A DNA stretch of 35,076 bases from an uncultured Collinsella sp. (GCA_900540945.1 UQHQ01000022.1:1-35076), one strand, 5' to 3'. Positions 7,771 through 17,506 are shown, counted from the first letter of the stretch. Numbers and translations: made by a program. The notes: a model not told the origin generated them from the sequence alone.

Positions 7771-7799
7771 AATATACGGGAAGTCTCGCCGTGACGCAA
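7771..7799 (-). promoter_or_regulatory. Promoter of the tRNA-Gln/tRNA-Glu transcript
   Basis: On the minus strand TTGCGT (-35, 7799-7794) and TATATT (-10, 7776-7771) are 17 bases apart, about 45 bases before tRNA-Gln. Confidence 0.65.
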
Positions 7800-7802
7800 G
7801 CC

Positions 7803-7837
7803 CCAATTTTGACTTTTTTGAAATTCAGTCAAATTGG
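7803..7837. repeat. AT-rich inverted repeat upstream of the tRNA promoter
   Basis: CCAATTTTGACT (7803-7814) pairs with AGTCAAATTGG (7827-7837) with one bulged T. It lies just upstream of the -35 of the tRNA promoter and might be an upstream activating element or a protein site. The rest of the gap to 8002 holds nothing I recognise. Confidence 0.5.
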
Positions 7838-8002
7838 CCTAATTTAGTCCAACCCGTGAAGGACCTGTGAAGCCGACCGCTGTACACGAAGGGCAAAACA
7901 CCGCGAGCGGTAGCCGTCAACCGTTGGCAGATTCTACCGCGAAAACGATAGCACCAGGCAACACAATCGAAGTATCAATGATCGCGTAGATATCGAGGTA
8001 CC

Positions 8003-8413
8003 ATGGACGAAGAGCTTGATTACCTATGGGAGACCCTGGGCCTCGAGATCACTGCCGACCTTTGGCCCGAACGGGACAAAATCCATCCCACACTGCGCCC
8101 CGCCATTACTGTGGTGCAGGCAAAATACCGCCGTGCATCCTTTTTGATCATGCGGATGTCATGGCACGCGGGACTCCCCGACCTTAAGCGAATCCAGGCA
8201 AGCCTCGTCGAGTTGTCCGGTATGCCGACCGTCATATCCGAGGCGCACCTGGAGCAGCGCCAGCGCGAGCGACTGCAACAGCAGCGGATTCCCTTTATCT
8301 GCCCCGGCGTTCAGGCATATCTGCCCTTTATGGACGAGGAGTACTGGAGCGGCAAGCCCAACAAACACGTAAAGGTCTACGATCCGCACGAATGGGCACA
8401 GCTGGCGGACTGA
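8003..8413 (+). CDS. Hypothetical protein with a C-terminal PFIxPGxQxYLPF motif
   Basis: A 136-residue soluble protein. ATG 8003 follows GAGG at 5 bases. The middle has MRMSWHAGLPDLKRIQ; the end has RIPFICPGVQAYLPFMDEEYW. From memory, a similar PF(I/V)xPGxQxYLPF segment occurs near the C-terminus of some MarR-like DNA-binding proteins, but no helix-turn-helix is clear here, so no function is assigned. It is a single gene, and its 3' end runs into the family-5 palindromes. Confidence 0.65.
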   Translation: MDEELDYLWETLGLEITADLWPERDKIHPTLRPAITVVQAKYRRASFLIMRMSWHAGLPDLKRIQASLVELSGMPTVISEAHLEQRQRERLQQQRIPFICPGVQAYLPFMDEEYWSGKPNKHVKVYDPHEWAQLAD

Positions 8414-8430
8414 CTGGGGCAGGCCCGCCG

Positions 8431-8604
8431 GCGGAAAGTGCGTCCCAGATTTCAAGCTCAAACTGGTCCCCACTTTCCCGTCGAGCCCTCAACCGGAAAC
8501 CGTGTCCCACAATCGAAGCTCAGAATGGGACGTGCTTTCCGCAACCGGCCACTTTGGGAAAGCGCATCCCATTCTGGAAGCGAATTCCGGGTCGCACTTT
8601 CCGC
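8431..8604. repeat. Palindrome family 5: three tandem degenerate hairpins
   Basis: Three consecutive units, 8431-8480, 8494-8541 and 8556-8604, each start with a version of GGAAAGTGCGTCCCA and end with a version of TGGGACGCACTTTCC around a loop resembling gaagctcagaa. Unit 2 is the best paired (CGGAAA, GTCCCA / TGGGAC, TTTCCG). They fill the gap between two convergent genes and stop 6 bases from the stop codon of the ArsC-like gene. Confidence 0.8.
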
Positions 8605-8609
8605 AGCCG

Positions 8610-8969
8610 CTACAGCAACGCCTCGGCCCAAGCCGCTTCCCTAAAGCCGGGAATCGCAAAGTCGTCGCCCACCAGCAGCGGACGCTTGACCAGCATGCCG
8701 TCGGTCGCCAGCAGCTCGTAGCACTCCCGATCCGTCATGCCCGCATCCAGACGCGCCTTCAGGCCCAGCTCTCGATATTTCATGCCCGACGAATTAAAGA
8801 AGCGCCGCACCGGCAGCCCCGAACGAGCAATCCAGGTCGCAAGCTCATCAGCCGTGGGATTGTCCAAAACGATATCGCGATCGATATACTCTACCCCATG
8901 TTCGTCCAGCCATGCCTTGGCCTTCTTACAGGTCGAGCACTTGGGATATTCAACAAACAGTACAGTCAT
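8610..8969 (-). CDS. ArsC/Spx-family thioredoxin-fold protein
   Basis: A 119-residue protein. It starts VLFVEYPKCSTCKKAKAWLDEHG, with the CxxC redox pair (CSTC, residues 10-13) of the Spx/YffB branch. RRFFNSSGMKYRELGL and LVKRPLLV are family signatures. Members are either glutaredoxin-like arsenate reductases or RNA-polymerase-binding stress regulators (Spx); I cannot tell which from sequence. ATG 8969 follows GGAGG. No arsenic genes are nearby, so a redox or regulatory role is at least as likely as arsenate reduction. Confidence 0.85.
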   Translation of the reverse strand: MTVLFVEYPKCSTCKKAKAWLDEHGVEYIDRDIVLDNPTADELATWIARSGLPVRRFFNSSGMKYRELGLKARLDAGMTDRECYELLATDGMLVKRPLLVGDDFAIPGFREAAWAEALL

Positions 8970-9061
8970 GGGAATCCTCCGAATATAGATCGGCCAACGC
9001 AGGCACACGCCACACGAGGCGCCTTCGTATGATGGGCCAATTGTAGCCCGCGGGTCACACG

Positions 9062-10114
9062 TTAAACGAACCGTACCCCGAATCCGCGCTTGATAAACGG
9101 CAGCAGTTCCATTGCCTCGGGCGTGATATGGCCCGCAACGTTCATGCGCTCGTCACCGGGAAGATCGACCCGCGCAATCTCAAGCTCGCCTTCGTAGCGC
9201 CCATATCCGCTATTGCTCACAGCGATCGACCCCGCCTTTCGCGGCAGGCCGGCTCCGGCATCCGTCGGCACGGAATCCGGCTTAAGCTTCGTACGTGACT
9301 CCTGAGACCTAAAGATGAGGACACTCGAGTCGGGCCGGTCGTGATGAATCTGCCCGCGCACATAGGCATAACTGAGCTCAAGCTCGCATTGCAGGTCCAC
9401 GTATCCGGCGGAAACTTGAGCAAACTGCGCCCAGCCCGCATCGGAAAGATCGGGGTCGCCGACCAACACAATGTCGCAATCGGCGCCATGTGCAAGCTCA
9501 AGCATATTGAGGGCAACCTTTGACGCGCGACCGCGCTGCGCCTCGACCGTCGGCAGTCCCTCGAATACCGGCCCGCGAACGTTAGCATCACCCGGCACAA
9601 AAGCCATGATTTCGAATCCAAGCGCCGCAAGACGAAGATTCACCCGAGCAATGTCCTCCAGAGCTAAACCGGTATAAGGCTTGGGGTAAAAATTGTGGCA
9701 GGCGGCAAAACGAGTCACATCGGCACCGGCCTCACGCCACGATGCGATTTCATCAGAACTCACTGTCGATGCATTGACCACAATGCGAAATACACCGGAC
9801 AGCTCCGCGACCCGCTGGGCGCTAAAGCCATAGTCCAAACGAAGGTATTCCAACCCCAGATCGCGCAAGTCCTCGATGCGCTCAAGCCCGAGCAAATCGC
9901 ACGTGCGAGGCCCCACATCGGCAATGAGCGCAATGCCGCGGGCGGAAAGCAGCGACAGCACATGACGGACCTTATCGGCATACGCCGCTCCCCCATCCTC
10001 GGGAATATGCAGCGAGGTGAACGCATAGCGCGCACCCGCCGCGGCACCACGCTCAATCGTCCGCTCAATATCCTGCAGAGGGCTGGAAAGATAAATCGAA
10101 ATACCCGTTTTCAC
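9062..10114 (-). CDS. mupG: 6-phospho-N-acetylmuramidase (MupG, DUF871 family)
   Basis: A 350-residue protein of the DUF871/MupG family: N-terminal TIM barrel (ISIYLSSPLQDIERTIE at the start, then LIADVGPRT, LRLDYGF, ACHNFYPKPYTGL) and a smaller C-terminal beta domain. MupG cleaves MurNAc-6P-GlcNAc taken up by the PTS into MurNAc-6P and GlcNAc. This fits the neighbouring murP, murQ and murR. The start is GTG 10114 with AAAGGAG upstream. A terminator hairpin lies directly before that SD, so expression probably depends on readthrough from murP. Confidence 0.87.
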   Translation of the reverse strand: MKTGISIYLSSPLQDIERTIERGAAAGARYAFTSLHIPEDGGAAYADKVRHVLSLLSARGIALIADVGPRTCDLLGLERIEDLRDLGLEYLRLDYGFSAQRVAELSGVFRIVVNASTVSSDEIASWREAGADVTRFAACHNFYPKPYTGLALEDIARVNLRLAALGFEIMAFVPGDANVRGPVFEGLPTVEAQRGRASKVALNMLELAHGADCDIVLVGDPDLSDAGWAQFAQVSAGYVDLQCELELSYAYVRGQIHHDRPDSSVLIFRSQESRTKLKPDSVPTDAGAGLPRKAGSIAVSNSGYGRYEGELEIARVDLPGDERMNVAGHITPEAMELLPFIKRGFGVRFV

Positions 10115-10130
10115 GCTTCAACGCTCCTTT

Positions 10131-10164
10131 AAAAAAGGCCGGCGGAGCAGTTAGCCCCGCCGGC
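10131..10164 (-). terminator. Terminator hairpin touching the mupG Shine-Dalgarno
   Basis: Stem GCCGGCGG (10138-10145) / CCGCCGGC (10157-10164) with an 11-base loop, followed on the minus strand by TTTTTT. AAAGGAG of mupG begins at the very next base. A second hairpin without a T-run (CGCGAGCC / GGCTCGCG, about 10197-10224) lies between it and murP. Confidence 0.8.
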
Positions 10165-10231
10165 ACAACCATAGCATCAAGAAATCTGCCGCGCACCGCG
10201 AGCCCCGAGCAACACGGCTCGCGATATCAAA

Positions 10232-11662
10232 CTACTCGCCAAAGAACTCGTTGATCTTCTGCTCGTCGACGCCAAAGAACCACGTCAGGACAAAGCCGGC
10301 GGCATAGGCAAGCAGCATAGCGGCAACGTAGCCGAGCTGCTGGCCAGGAACAACGATCAGCAGGCCAAACAGACCGGAAACGCCCTGAGAAACCGTGCCG
10401 ATGTGAAGCAGCGCCGCGAGCGCGCCGCCAAATCCGGCACCCAGGCAGGCCGTCACAAACGGACGAACGAGCGGCAGCGTAACAGCATACATCAGAGGCT
10501 CTCCCACACCCAGGATTCCAACGGGAATGGACTCTGCGACGTACTTCTTGAGCTTGGCGTTCTTGGTCTTAAAGTACAGCGCCAAACCGGCACCGACCTG
10601 GCCGCCGCCAGCCATCATAAGGATGGGAAGCAGGTAATTGATACCCTTGGTAGCGCCGTCGGGATCGTTGAGCATAGCGTGGATCGGCGTGAGCGCCTGA
10701 TGCAGGCCGACGGAAACCAGCGGCAAGAAGCCTGCCGACAGGATATAGCCGCCCAGGACGCCCAGCTTCTCGAAGATAAAGGTCAAAACGCTAAAGATGG
10801 CAGTCGTCAGCCATGCGCCAACCGGCTGGATGACGAGCATCAGAGCAAAGGCGCCGATGATGAGCACCAGCAGCGGAGACAAGAACGTGTCGAGTGCGTT
10901 GGGCATAACCTTGCGAATCTGACGCTCCATCCAGGCAAAAAATGCGCCAGCGATGAGAGCCGCGATCATGCCGCCCGCTGCGGGGTTGTACTGCGCATTG
11001 GTGAGCGGCAGCAGAATGGCAGTGGCAGGATCAGCCGCGCCAGGCGCAAGCAGGGGCATGGCACTGTTGGCGATACACATCATGCCGGCGATGCCGCCCA
11101 GCGCAGCGGAGCCACCAAACTCACGTGCCGCGTTATAGCCCACCAAGATGGGCAGATAGGCAAACAGGGCCCAGCCCATGGAACGAATGCCCTGGTACCA
11201 CCACTCGCCTGCAAGCGCGCCTGCCGTCGAGACGTTAATGACGTTGCAGATACCGTTGATGAGGCCAGCCGCAATGATGCCGGGAAGTAGGGCGACGAAG
11301 ACATTGGAAATCTTCTTGAGGAAGGCCTGAACCGGCTTGGACTCGTACTTGGCCTTCTGCGCGGCCTTGTTTGTGGCCGCAGCGTCAACCACGCTCTCGT
11401 CAGCAACGCCTTTCGCAAGGCCGGTGAGCTTGGAGAACTCCTCGAGCAACTTATTCACCTTGCCCGGACCCAGCACGATCTGCATCGTGTCGTCCTCGAC
11501 CAGGCCCATCACGCCGTCGAGTGCCTTAATGCCCTCCGTGTCGACGTTGCCCGTGTCTTTGACGGTCACGCGCAGGCGCGTCATGCACGCCGCGTTTGCG
11601 AGCACGTTGTCTTTACCGCCCAAAAGGTCCAGCAGCTTTTGAGCCAGCTCTTTGTTCGTCAT
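10232..11662 (-). CDS. murP: PTS EIIBC transporter, probably for N-acetylmuramic acid
   Basis: A 476-residue phosphotransferase permease. EIIB comes first (1 to about 85) with the phosphorylated Cys26 in AACMTRLRV. The EIIC membrane domain (from about 110) has multiple hydrophobic segments such as ALLPGIIAAGLINGICNVI and GGQVGAGLALYFKTKNAKLKKY. There is no EIIA domain, as in MurP, which borrows EIIA-Glc. Its place after murQ gives the substrate: MurNAc or MurNAc-GlcNAc, brought in as the 6-phosphate. ATG 11662 follows AAGGAGGAG; the gap from murQ is 57 bases. Confidence 0.88.
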   Translation of the reverse strand: MTNKELAQKLLDLLGGKDNVLANAACMTRLRVTVKDTGNVDTEGIKALDGVMGLVEDDTMQIVLGPGKVNKLLEEFSKLTGLAKGVADESVVDAAATNKAAQKAKYESKPVQAFLKKISNVFVALLPGIIAAGLINGICNVINVSTAGALAGEWWYQGIRSMGWALFAYLPILVGYNAAREFGGSAALGGIAGMMCIANSAMPLLAPGAADPATAILLPLTNAQYNPAAGGMIAALIAGAFFAWMERQIRKVMPNALDTFLSPLLVLIIGAFALMLVIQPVGAWLTTAIFSVLTFIFEKLGVLGGYILSAGFLPLVSVGLHQALTPIHAMLNDPDGATKGINYLLPILMMAGGGQVGAGLALYFKTKNAKLKKYVAESIPVGILGVGEPLMYAVTLPLVRPFVTACLGAGFGGALAALLHIGTVSQGVSGLFGLLIVVPGQQLGYVAAMLLAYAAGFVLTWFFGVDEQKINEFFGE

Positions 11663-11719
11663 AACTCCTCCTTGTATTGGGTATCTCGTCTGAATGTCAT
11701 ATCAGCTCACGCCGCGCAC

Positions 11720-12643
<924 letters not shown>

Positions 12644-12653
12644 TTCATTCACC

Positions 12654-13505
12654 TCATCTTTCCTGTTTCTCGATGTAGTTTTGCTTAATGACATGCGTCG
12701 CCCGTTCGTAGTCGCTGGCAACGTAAGCAGCGTACAGGGCATCGACAACCATAAGCTGGGCCATACGCGAAGCCATGGCACCGCTGCGGACCAAGGGTTC
12801 ACTCGCAGCGACGCCGAGCACGGCATCGGCCATGGTGGCAAGCTTGGATGATCCATCTACTTTGGTAACGGCCACTACGGGACAGTTGTGGCGTTGAGCC
12901 TCGGCGGTGCAGTCCAGCACCTCTTGCGTCAAGCCCGAGTAACTAAAGGCGATTGCCATATCGCCCTCATGCATGTTCTTGGCACATAAGAGCTGATCAT
13001 GCCAGTCGTCGTACAGATGGCACTCTTTGTCGACACGCATGAGCTTTTGCGCCAGGTCGTGCGCGACCAAACGAGAAGCACCAATACCGAACAGATTGAC
13101 CGCGCGTGCCCGCTTAAGACGGGCCGCGCATCGCTCCAAGACGGTGTAATCGAGCGTTCGCGCCGTCGCCTCGATCGTGCGCACGTTGCTTTTCATCACC
13201 TTCCCCACGATGCGTTCGACGCTGTCATCCATGGAGATGTCCTCGAGAGCTACGTCTTTCTTGTCACCTAAGAGCGCCAGCTCGGCAATCAGTTCGCGCT
13301 GGAACTCCTTGTAGCCCGCAAAACCCAAACGCTTGCAAAAGCGCAAAATGCTCGAGGGCGAGGAGAACGTGACATCGGCAAGACCGCGGACGGACAGCCC
13401 GACCACCTCGTGCGGATGAGCGCTTACATATGCGATGACATTGCGTTCCGCCGGGCTCGCGCTGAGCTCACGCTCGCGAAGCCGCAAAAGCAATCCGTTT
13501 GCCAT
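12654..13505 (-). CDS. murR: RpiR-family regulator of MurNAc genes (MurR-like)
   Basis: A 283-residue transcription factor. An N-terminal RpiR helix-turn-helix (LSVRGLADVTFSSPSSILRFCKRLGF) is followed by a SIS sugar-phosphate domain (NLFGIGASRLVAHDLAQKLMR; FSYSGLTQEVLDC). As first gene of the murQ-murP-mupG operon it probably senses MurNAc-6P. I chose ATG 13505, with GGAGG 8 bases upstream; the GTG at 13514 overlaps that SD. A short dyad lies upstream as candidate operator. Confidence 0.85.
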   Translation of the reverse strand: MANGLLLRLRERELSASPAERNVIAYVSAHPHEVVGLSVRGLADVTFSSPSSILRFCKRLGFAGYKEFQRELIAELALLGDKKDVALEDISMDDSVERIVGKVMKSNVRTIEATARTLDYTVLERCAARLKRARAVNLFGIGASRLVAHDLAQKLMRVDKECHLYDDWHDQLLCAKNMHEGDMAIAFSYSGLTQEVLDCTAEAQRHNCPVVAVTKVDGSSKLATMADAVLGVAASEPLVRSGAMASRMAQLMVVDALYAAYVASDYERATHVIKQNYIEKQER

Positions 13506-13539
13506 CTCAAACACCTCCGTTGAGAAGAATTAAAGACCA

Positions 13540-13552
13540 ACGAACGATTCGT
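13540..13552. promoter_or_regulatory. Candidate operator of the mur operon
   Basis: A perfect dyad ACGAA-CGA-TTCGT lies 35 bases upstream of the murR start, next to a -10-like TTTAAT on the minus strand (13534-13529). Its position suits autoregulation by MurR, but no matched -35 is seen. Confidence 0.4.
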
Positions 13553-13604
13553 ACCGGATACAAACAGCTTTTGCGGTACATTGTGCCGCATCGTAGCGCA
13601 CAAA

Positions 13605-13628
13605 GGGCGAGCGTTCTACCGCTCGCCC
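13605..13628 (-). terminator. Terminator downstream of the VanZ-like gene
   Basis: GGGCGAGCG (13605-13613) pairs perfectly with CGCTCGCCC (13620-13628), followed on the minus strand by TTTG. The short T-run makes it a weak intrinsic terminator. Confidence 0.65.
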
Positions 13629-13709
13629 CTCAAATCCGACCGCTCGGAAATACGCGCGACACAAAATAATTCAACAAGGTCGCATTATCAGAAACGGGTT
13701 TGTTACCGG

Positions 13710-14291
13710 CTAGCGCCTCGCATGGGCGCCGATCGGCCGAGTCGCATGGCGCACCAACGCCGCCGTCAGCAATACCAACAGCATGGCGATGACATAGCCC
13801 GCAGCATCGAATCCTAAATCGATAACGTCGAAATGCCTGCCGGGAACAAAGATCTTATGTACCTGATCGCCAACGGAGCAGGCGGCGCAAAAGAGCAATA
13901 CGGGCACGCAACGGGAGCATACGCTCCACGGACGCCTGGAAAAGCAAGCCACGACCACCGAGGCGAACAATCCGACGAAGAAAAACTCTACGGTATGGGC
14001 AACGCGACGGACGTTCGTGCCCACCCACATGCGAATGGAAGCAAGTCGGCCAGACCGGACATTCGAGGCAGCCGAATCGGCGCCCCCGGTCATTCCGTTC
14101 TCCGCCTGAGCTTCACCCGTGGCATCGACAGCCTGAACGCCCGTAGCCTGACCCTCCACCACACGCGCGGTGGACTCGCTCAGCAACGACGTCTCCACCG
14201 CATTTTGCTCCGTCAGCACCCAGATGCCCGCCAGCGTTGCAGCGAACAGAACGATCGCGGTCCATCCGATTATTTGTTTTACGCGCGCCAA
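13710..14291 (-). CDS. VanZ-like membrane protein
   Basis: A 193-residue membrane protein. It has an N-terminal membrane segment (IIGWTAIVLFAATLAGIWVL), then an insert (about 35-85) rich in Ala, Gly and Ser that probably lies outside, and then the VanZ domain: RRVAHTVEFFFVGLFA and SVGDQVHKIFVPGRHFDVIDLGFDAAGY, which carries the family's D-x-x-H-x-x-F-x-P-G-R motif. VanZ-like proteins are linked to low-level teicoplanin resistance, but most chromosomal ones have no known role. The start is TTG 14291, supported by AGGAGG seven bases upstream. Confidence 0.85.
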   Translation of the reverse strand: MARVKQIIGWTAIVLFAATLAGIWVLTEQNAVETSLLSESTARVVEGQATGVQAVDATGEAQAENGMTGGADSAASNVRSGRLASIRMWVGTNVRRVAHTVEFFFVGLFASVVVACFSRRPWSVCSRCVPVLLFCAACSVGDQVHKIFVPGRHFDVIDLGFDAAGYVIAMLLVLLTAALVRHATRPIGAHARR

Positions 14292-14395
14292 GGGTCAACC
14301 TCCTTTTTTGAATATCAGCGAGTGTAGCCCCAAATGGCATCGTCACCGTATCAAAATTTGAATCGCAACAGGAAGCGACAAAGCGACGCAAAACC

Positions 14396-15001
14396 CTACC
14401 CCGCCTCGCGCATCCAGCGATCGAACGTCCCCACGCACACGCCCAGGCACTTTGCTGCCTGGCTGCGGGTAATATCGCCCGCCTCATAGCTATCGCGCAC
14501 CAGCTCAAACTGAGGAGGGCATGGCTTGCGAGGTCGACCGAAACGGACCCCTCGCGCCCGCGCCGCTGCAATCCCCTCCGCCTGGCGCCGATGGATATTC
14601 TCGCGCTCCACCTGCGCCACGTAGCTCAGCAGCTGCAGCACAATATCAGCAATCAGGGTGTTAGTCACATCCGGCGCGCCGCTGGCCCTGGCGCGCGTGT
14701 CAAGCAATGGCATATCCAACACCACAATGGCAACCCCGAGCACCTTGGTAATGCGTCGCCATTCCTCAAGAATCTCGGAGTAATTACGGCCAAGTCGGTC
14801 GATAGAAAGCACCACCAGCACGTCCCCGTCTCCCAGGACGTGCAGCAGCTCGCGATAACGCGGTCGATCGAAGTCCTTGCCGCTCGCATGGTCGGCATAA
14901 ATATTCGCCGAGCCCACGCCATAGGCGCCCAGCGCATCCAGCTGCCGATTAAGATTCTGATCGCGCGAACTCACCCGCGCATAACCGTACACCGTCGCCA
15001 T
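14396..15001 (-). CDS. Serine recombinase (resolvase/invertase family)
   Basis: A 201-residue small serine recombinase. GYARVSSRDQNLNRQLDAL at the N-terminus carries the catalytic Ser11; SIDRLGRN (66-73) holds the active-site arginines 69 and 72. The dimer helix lies about 115-145, GVRFGRPRK links to a C-terminal helix-turn-helix (about 166-201) that binds DNA. The full domain set suggests it is active. There is no transposase nearby. I chose ATG 15001; a frame back to TTG 15031 lies within a palindrome. Substrate sites are unknown. Confidence 0.9.
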   Translation of the reverse strand: MATVYGYARVSSRDQNLNRQLDALGAYGVGSANIYADHASGKDFDRPRYRELLHVLGDGDVLVVLSIDRLGRNYSEILEEWRRITKVLGVAIVVLDMPLLDTRARASGAPDVTNTLIADIVLQLLSYVAQVERENIHRRQAEGIAAARARGVRFGRPRKPCPPQFELVRDSYEAGDITRSQAAKCLGVCVGTFDRWMREAG

Positions 15002-15020
15002 CTCATCCCCGCTTTCTTGT

Positions 15021-15058
15021 AAACCTGCCAAAAGGGACAGGTTTATTTTGGTAGGTTT
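15021..15058. repeat. Palindrome family 3, copy 1
   Basis: AAACCTGCCAAAA (15021-15033) pairs with TTTTGGTAGGTTT (15046-15058) with one G-T pair; the loop is gggacaggttta. It lies 20 bases upstream of the recombinase start. A second copy with nearly the same loop is at 28087-28121. Confidence 0.88.
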
Positions 15059-15125
15059 TACCTCTCAAATAGCAGGTAAGCGGGCGGCCGAGCAGACGGC
15101 AAGGTAGCCACGATTCAAATGCGAA

Positions 15126-15147
15126 GGGCGGTCCCGAAAGGCCGCCC
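15126..15147 (-). terminator. Hairpin after RNase R
   Basis: GGGCGG (15126-15131) pairs with CCGCCC (15142-15147), 30 bases after the rnr stop. The T-run is poor (TTCGCATTT), so this is a weak terminator or an mRNA 3' end stabiliser. Confidence 0.5.
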
Positions 15148-15177
15148 TCCGCTCCCCCACCATGAGTCGGGATTTGG

Positions 15178-17313
15178 CTAATGGATAAGCTTAAAGTCCA
15201 AGTGCCCACGCGTGGTATTGACGCGCGAGACCTCGATAATCACGCGCTGCCCCAGCTCGTAACGGGTGCCCGTGTCGGCACCTGTGAGCGTGAGCGCGTC
15301 CTCGTCGAACTCGAACCACTCGTTGCCCAGACTCTTGATCGAAACCAAGCCTTCGACCTGCGTTAGGTCCAAGCGCACAAAAAGGCCCATGCTGCTAACC
15401 CACGAGACGGTTCCGGCATAGCGCTCGCCCAGACGGTCCTCATAGTACTGGGCAATCTTGATCTTTTGCGTCGCATGGCTGGCGGCATCTGCCGCGCGCT
15501 CGGCATCGCTGCATGCGCGGCAGATCTGCGGCAGAATGCGCGGCAGTGACTCGCGCCCCTTGCCGATCAGGAGCGGCGTACGGACCAGGGCGTCCTTGCC
15601 GCCCAGCTGCTCGTATGCCAGCTGCAGCTTGAGCACGCGATGCACCACCAGATCGGGGTAACGGCGAATGGGGCTTGTAAAGTGGCAGTAGCACGGCGCA
15701 GCGAGCGCAAAGTGGCCCTCGTTGCGAGGCTTATACAGCGCACGCTGCATGCTGCGCAGAAGGAGCGTGTTGACGAGTGGCGCGTTAGCCGTGCCGGCAG
15801 CGGCGTCAACCGTCGCCTGCAACTCATCAGGACTTCCCAGGGCAATGCCCGCTGCACGGCGATCATCGATGATACCGAGCTGCGCCAGCGCCACAGCAGC
15901 ACCGTGCAGACTGTCGGGGCTGGGGTCATCGTGCACGCGATAGCACGCCTCGATATCGCGGTCGGCCAGCCACTCGGCGACGCACTCGTTAGCCAGCAGC
16001 ATTGCCTCCTCGATAAGCGAGGTTGCGCAGGAGCGCTCGCGTGCCACAATCTGCACGGGCACGCCGTCCTCATCCAGCAGCGCGCGAATCTCGGCCGTGT
16101 CAAAGTCGACCGAACCGCGTGCACGACGTATGCGGCGCCGAAGCTCCGCGAGTTCGTTTGCAGCGACCAGGAAATCAGTCAGGTCAACATTACAGCTGCG
16201 AGCAGTGTCCTCGCACGCAAGCCCGCGCTCAAGCGCTTCCTCGCGCGAGGCTTCGACCGCAGCGACATCCTCCGCAGCGCCCTCCAACACGGAATACTCA
16301 ACTGCGCCGGCACGCACCAACAGCGCCTCGGCGCCGTCGTAGTCCATACGCACACGCGAACGAATCACACTGGGATAGGGGTCGTAATGGCGCACGCGGC
16401 CCTGCGCGTCGAGCTCGATGTCGACGGTAAACGCCAGGCGATCCTCATCGGGGCGCAGGGAACACAGATCGCATGACAAGCGCTCGGGCAGCATGGGAAG
16501 CACGCGATCGGCAAGGTACACCGACGTCGTGCGATGGCGGGCCTCCAGGTCGATATGCCCGTCCCAGGCAACATAGTGCGAAACGTCGGCGATATGCACG
16601 CCCAGCTTATAGCCGCCCTCGGGTGTGCGCTCAAGCGAGATGGCATCGTCAAAGTCGCGCGCATCAACCGGGTCGATGGTGATGACAAAGCGATCGCGCA
16701 GGTCACGACGAAGCGGGTCTTTAAGCGCTGCAGTCACATCGAGCGAAAGCGCCCCTGCCTCCGCCAGCGCCGCCTCGGGATAGCTGTCGGTATAGCCATA
16801 GCGCGCCATAACATATTGGACGCCCAGATCGGGCGCATCGTCGCCGCCGATGCGGCGCTCAAGAGTCACCGTGCCCGACTCCAAGCGCGTCGGGTAGGTC
16901 AGAATGCGCGCGACGACGACATCGCCAGGACGCACGCCCAGGCGCTCCGCCGAAGTGTCCTCGGGCAAGATAAAGAAATCGGCCTTCAAGCGCGAATCGA
17001 GCGGCTCGATCACACCAAGCGGGCCGGCCGTCTGATACGTACCCACCACGCTGATGGCGGCACGCTCGATGACGCCCTCGATCACGGCGCGACGCTCACC
17101 ATGCGGGCTGTTCTTAATGCTCACGGCAACGGTATCGCCATCCATGATCTCGCGCTTGCCGCGACCCATGACCTTGTAGTCGCCGTTTTCGGTTATGACA
17201 TAGGCACTGTGCTCATGGAGCTGCACGCGGCCAGTCAGGCTCGGACGACGCTCGCTGCGCACCGGCCCGCGCTTATTGCGAGTTCCACGCTTATGTTTGT
17301 TATTGCGCCCCAT
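15178..17313 (-). CDS. rnr: Ribonuclease R (RNB-family 3'-5' exoribonuclease)
   Basis: A processive exonuclease that degrades structured RNA and works with SmpB-tmRNA in other bacteria (smpB is elsewhere in this window). The 711-residue protein has a basic N-terminus, cold-shock-type domains (about 25-165), the RNB domain with IDPVDARDFDDAI (213-225; Asp214, 220, 222, 223 are the metal ligands), and a C-terminal S1 domain (about 630-711). It lacks the N-terminal winged helix of E. coli RNase R. ATG 17313 follows AAGGAGG. The gene stands alone, with a palindrome upstream. Confidence 0.93.
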   Translation of the reverse strand: MGRNNKHKRGTRNKRGPVRSERRPSLTGRVQLHEHSAYVITENGDYKVMGRGKREIMDGDTVAVSIKNSPHGERRAVIEGVIERAAISVVGTYQTAGPLGVIEPLDSRLKADFFILPEDTSAERLGVRPGDVVVARILTYPTRLESGTVTLERRIGGDDAPDLGVQYVMARYGYTDSYPEAALAEAGALSLDVTAALKDPLRRDLRDRFVITIDPVDARDFDDAISLERTPEGGYKLGVHIADVSHYVAWDGHIDLEARHRTTSVYLADRVLPMLPERLSCDLCSLRPDEDRLAFTVDIELDAQGRVRHYDPYPSVIRSRVRMDYDGAEALLVRAGAVEYSVLEGAAEDVAAVEASREEALERGLACEDTARSCNVDLTDFLVAANELAELRRRIRRARGSVDFDTAEIRALLDEDGVPVQIVARERSCATSLIEEAMLLANECVAEWLADRDIEACYRVHDDPSPDSLHGAAVALAQLGIIDDRRAAGIALGSPDELQATVDAAAGTANAPLVNTLLLRSMQRALYKPRNEGHFALAAPCYCHFTSPIRRYPDLVVHRVLKLQLAYEQLGGKDALVRTPLLIGKGRESLPRILPQICRACSDAERAADAASHATQKIKIAQYYEDRLGERYAGTVSWVSSMGLFVRLDLTQVEGLVSIKSLGNEWFEFDEDALTLTGADTGTRYELGQRVIIEVSRVNTTRGHLDFKLIH

Positions 17314-17363
17314 GGCGCCTCCTTACTATCGATAGCCGTTTACACCCCAAGAGTCTACCCAAA

Positions 17364-17449
17364 TGATCCCTAGGGGACGGCAGGATTGCGGATCACTCGA
17401 ATCGTCCGACCCCCTAAGTGATCCGTTTTCCTCCGTCCCCAGGGGATCA
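17364..17449. repeat. Palindrome family 7
   Basis: An 86-base imperfect palindrome. Outer arms 17364-17380 and 17433-17449 (TGATCCCtaGGGGACGG and its near complement, two mismatches); inner arms CGGATCACT (17389-17397) / AGTGATCCG (17417-17425). It lies between the rnr start and the ftsX terminator, and touches the latter. Confidence 0.85.
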
Positions 17450-17484
17450 AAAAACGGGCCGCCCCTGGAAAGGGACGACCCGTT
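17449..17484 (-). terminator. ftsEX terminator
   Basis: AACGGG (17453-17458) and inner GCCCC pair with GGG and CCCGTT (17479-17484), followed on the minus strand by TTTTTT. It lies 23 bases after the ftsX stop. Confidence 0.8.
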
Positions 17485-17506
17485 GCAGACGGCATATCCG
17501 CAGCGC

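Noticed and set aside
13710..15001. Mobile element made of the VanZ-like gene and the recombinase
   Set aside because: There are no terminal inverted repeats, transposase or target duplication, and codon use is like the neighbours'.
15021..15031. Upstream TTG start for the recombinase
   Set aside because: It falls within the family-3 palindrome; ATG 15001 begins right at the conserved fold and has its own SD.
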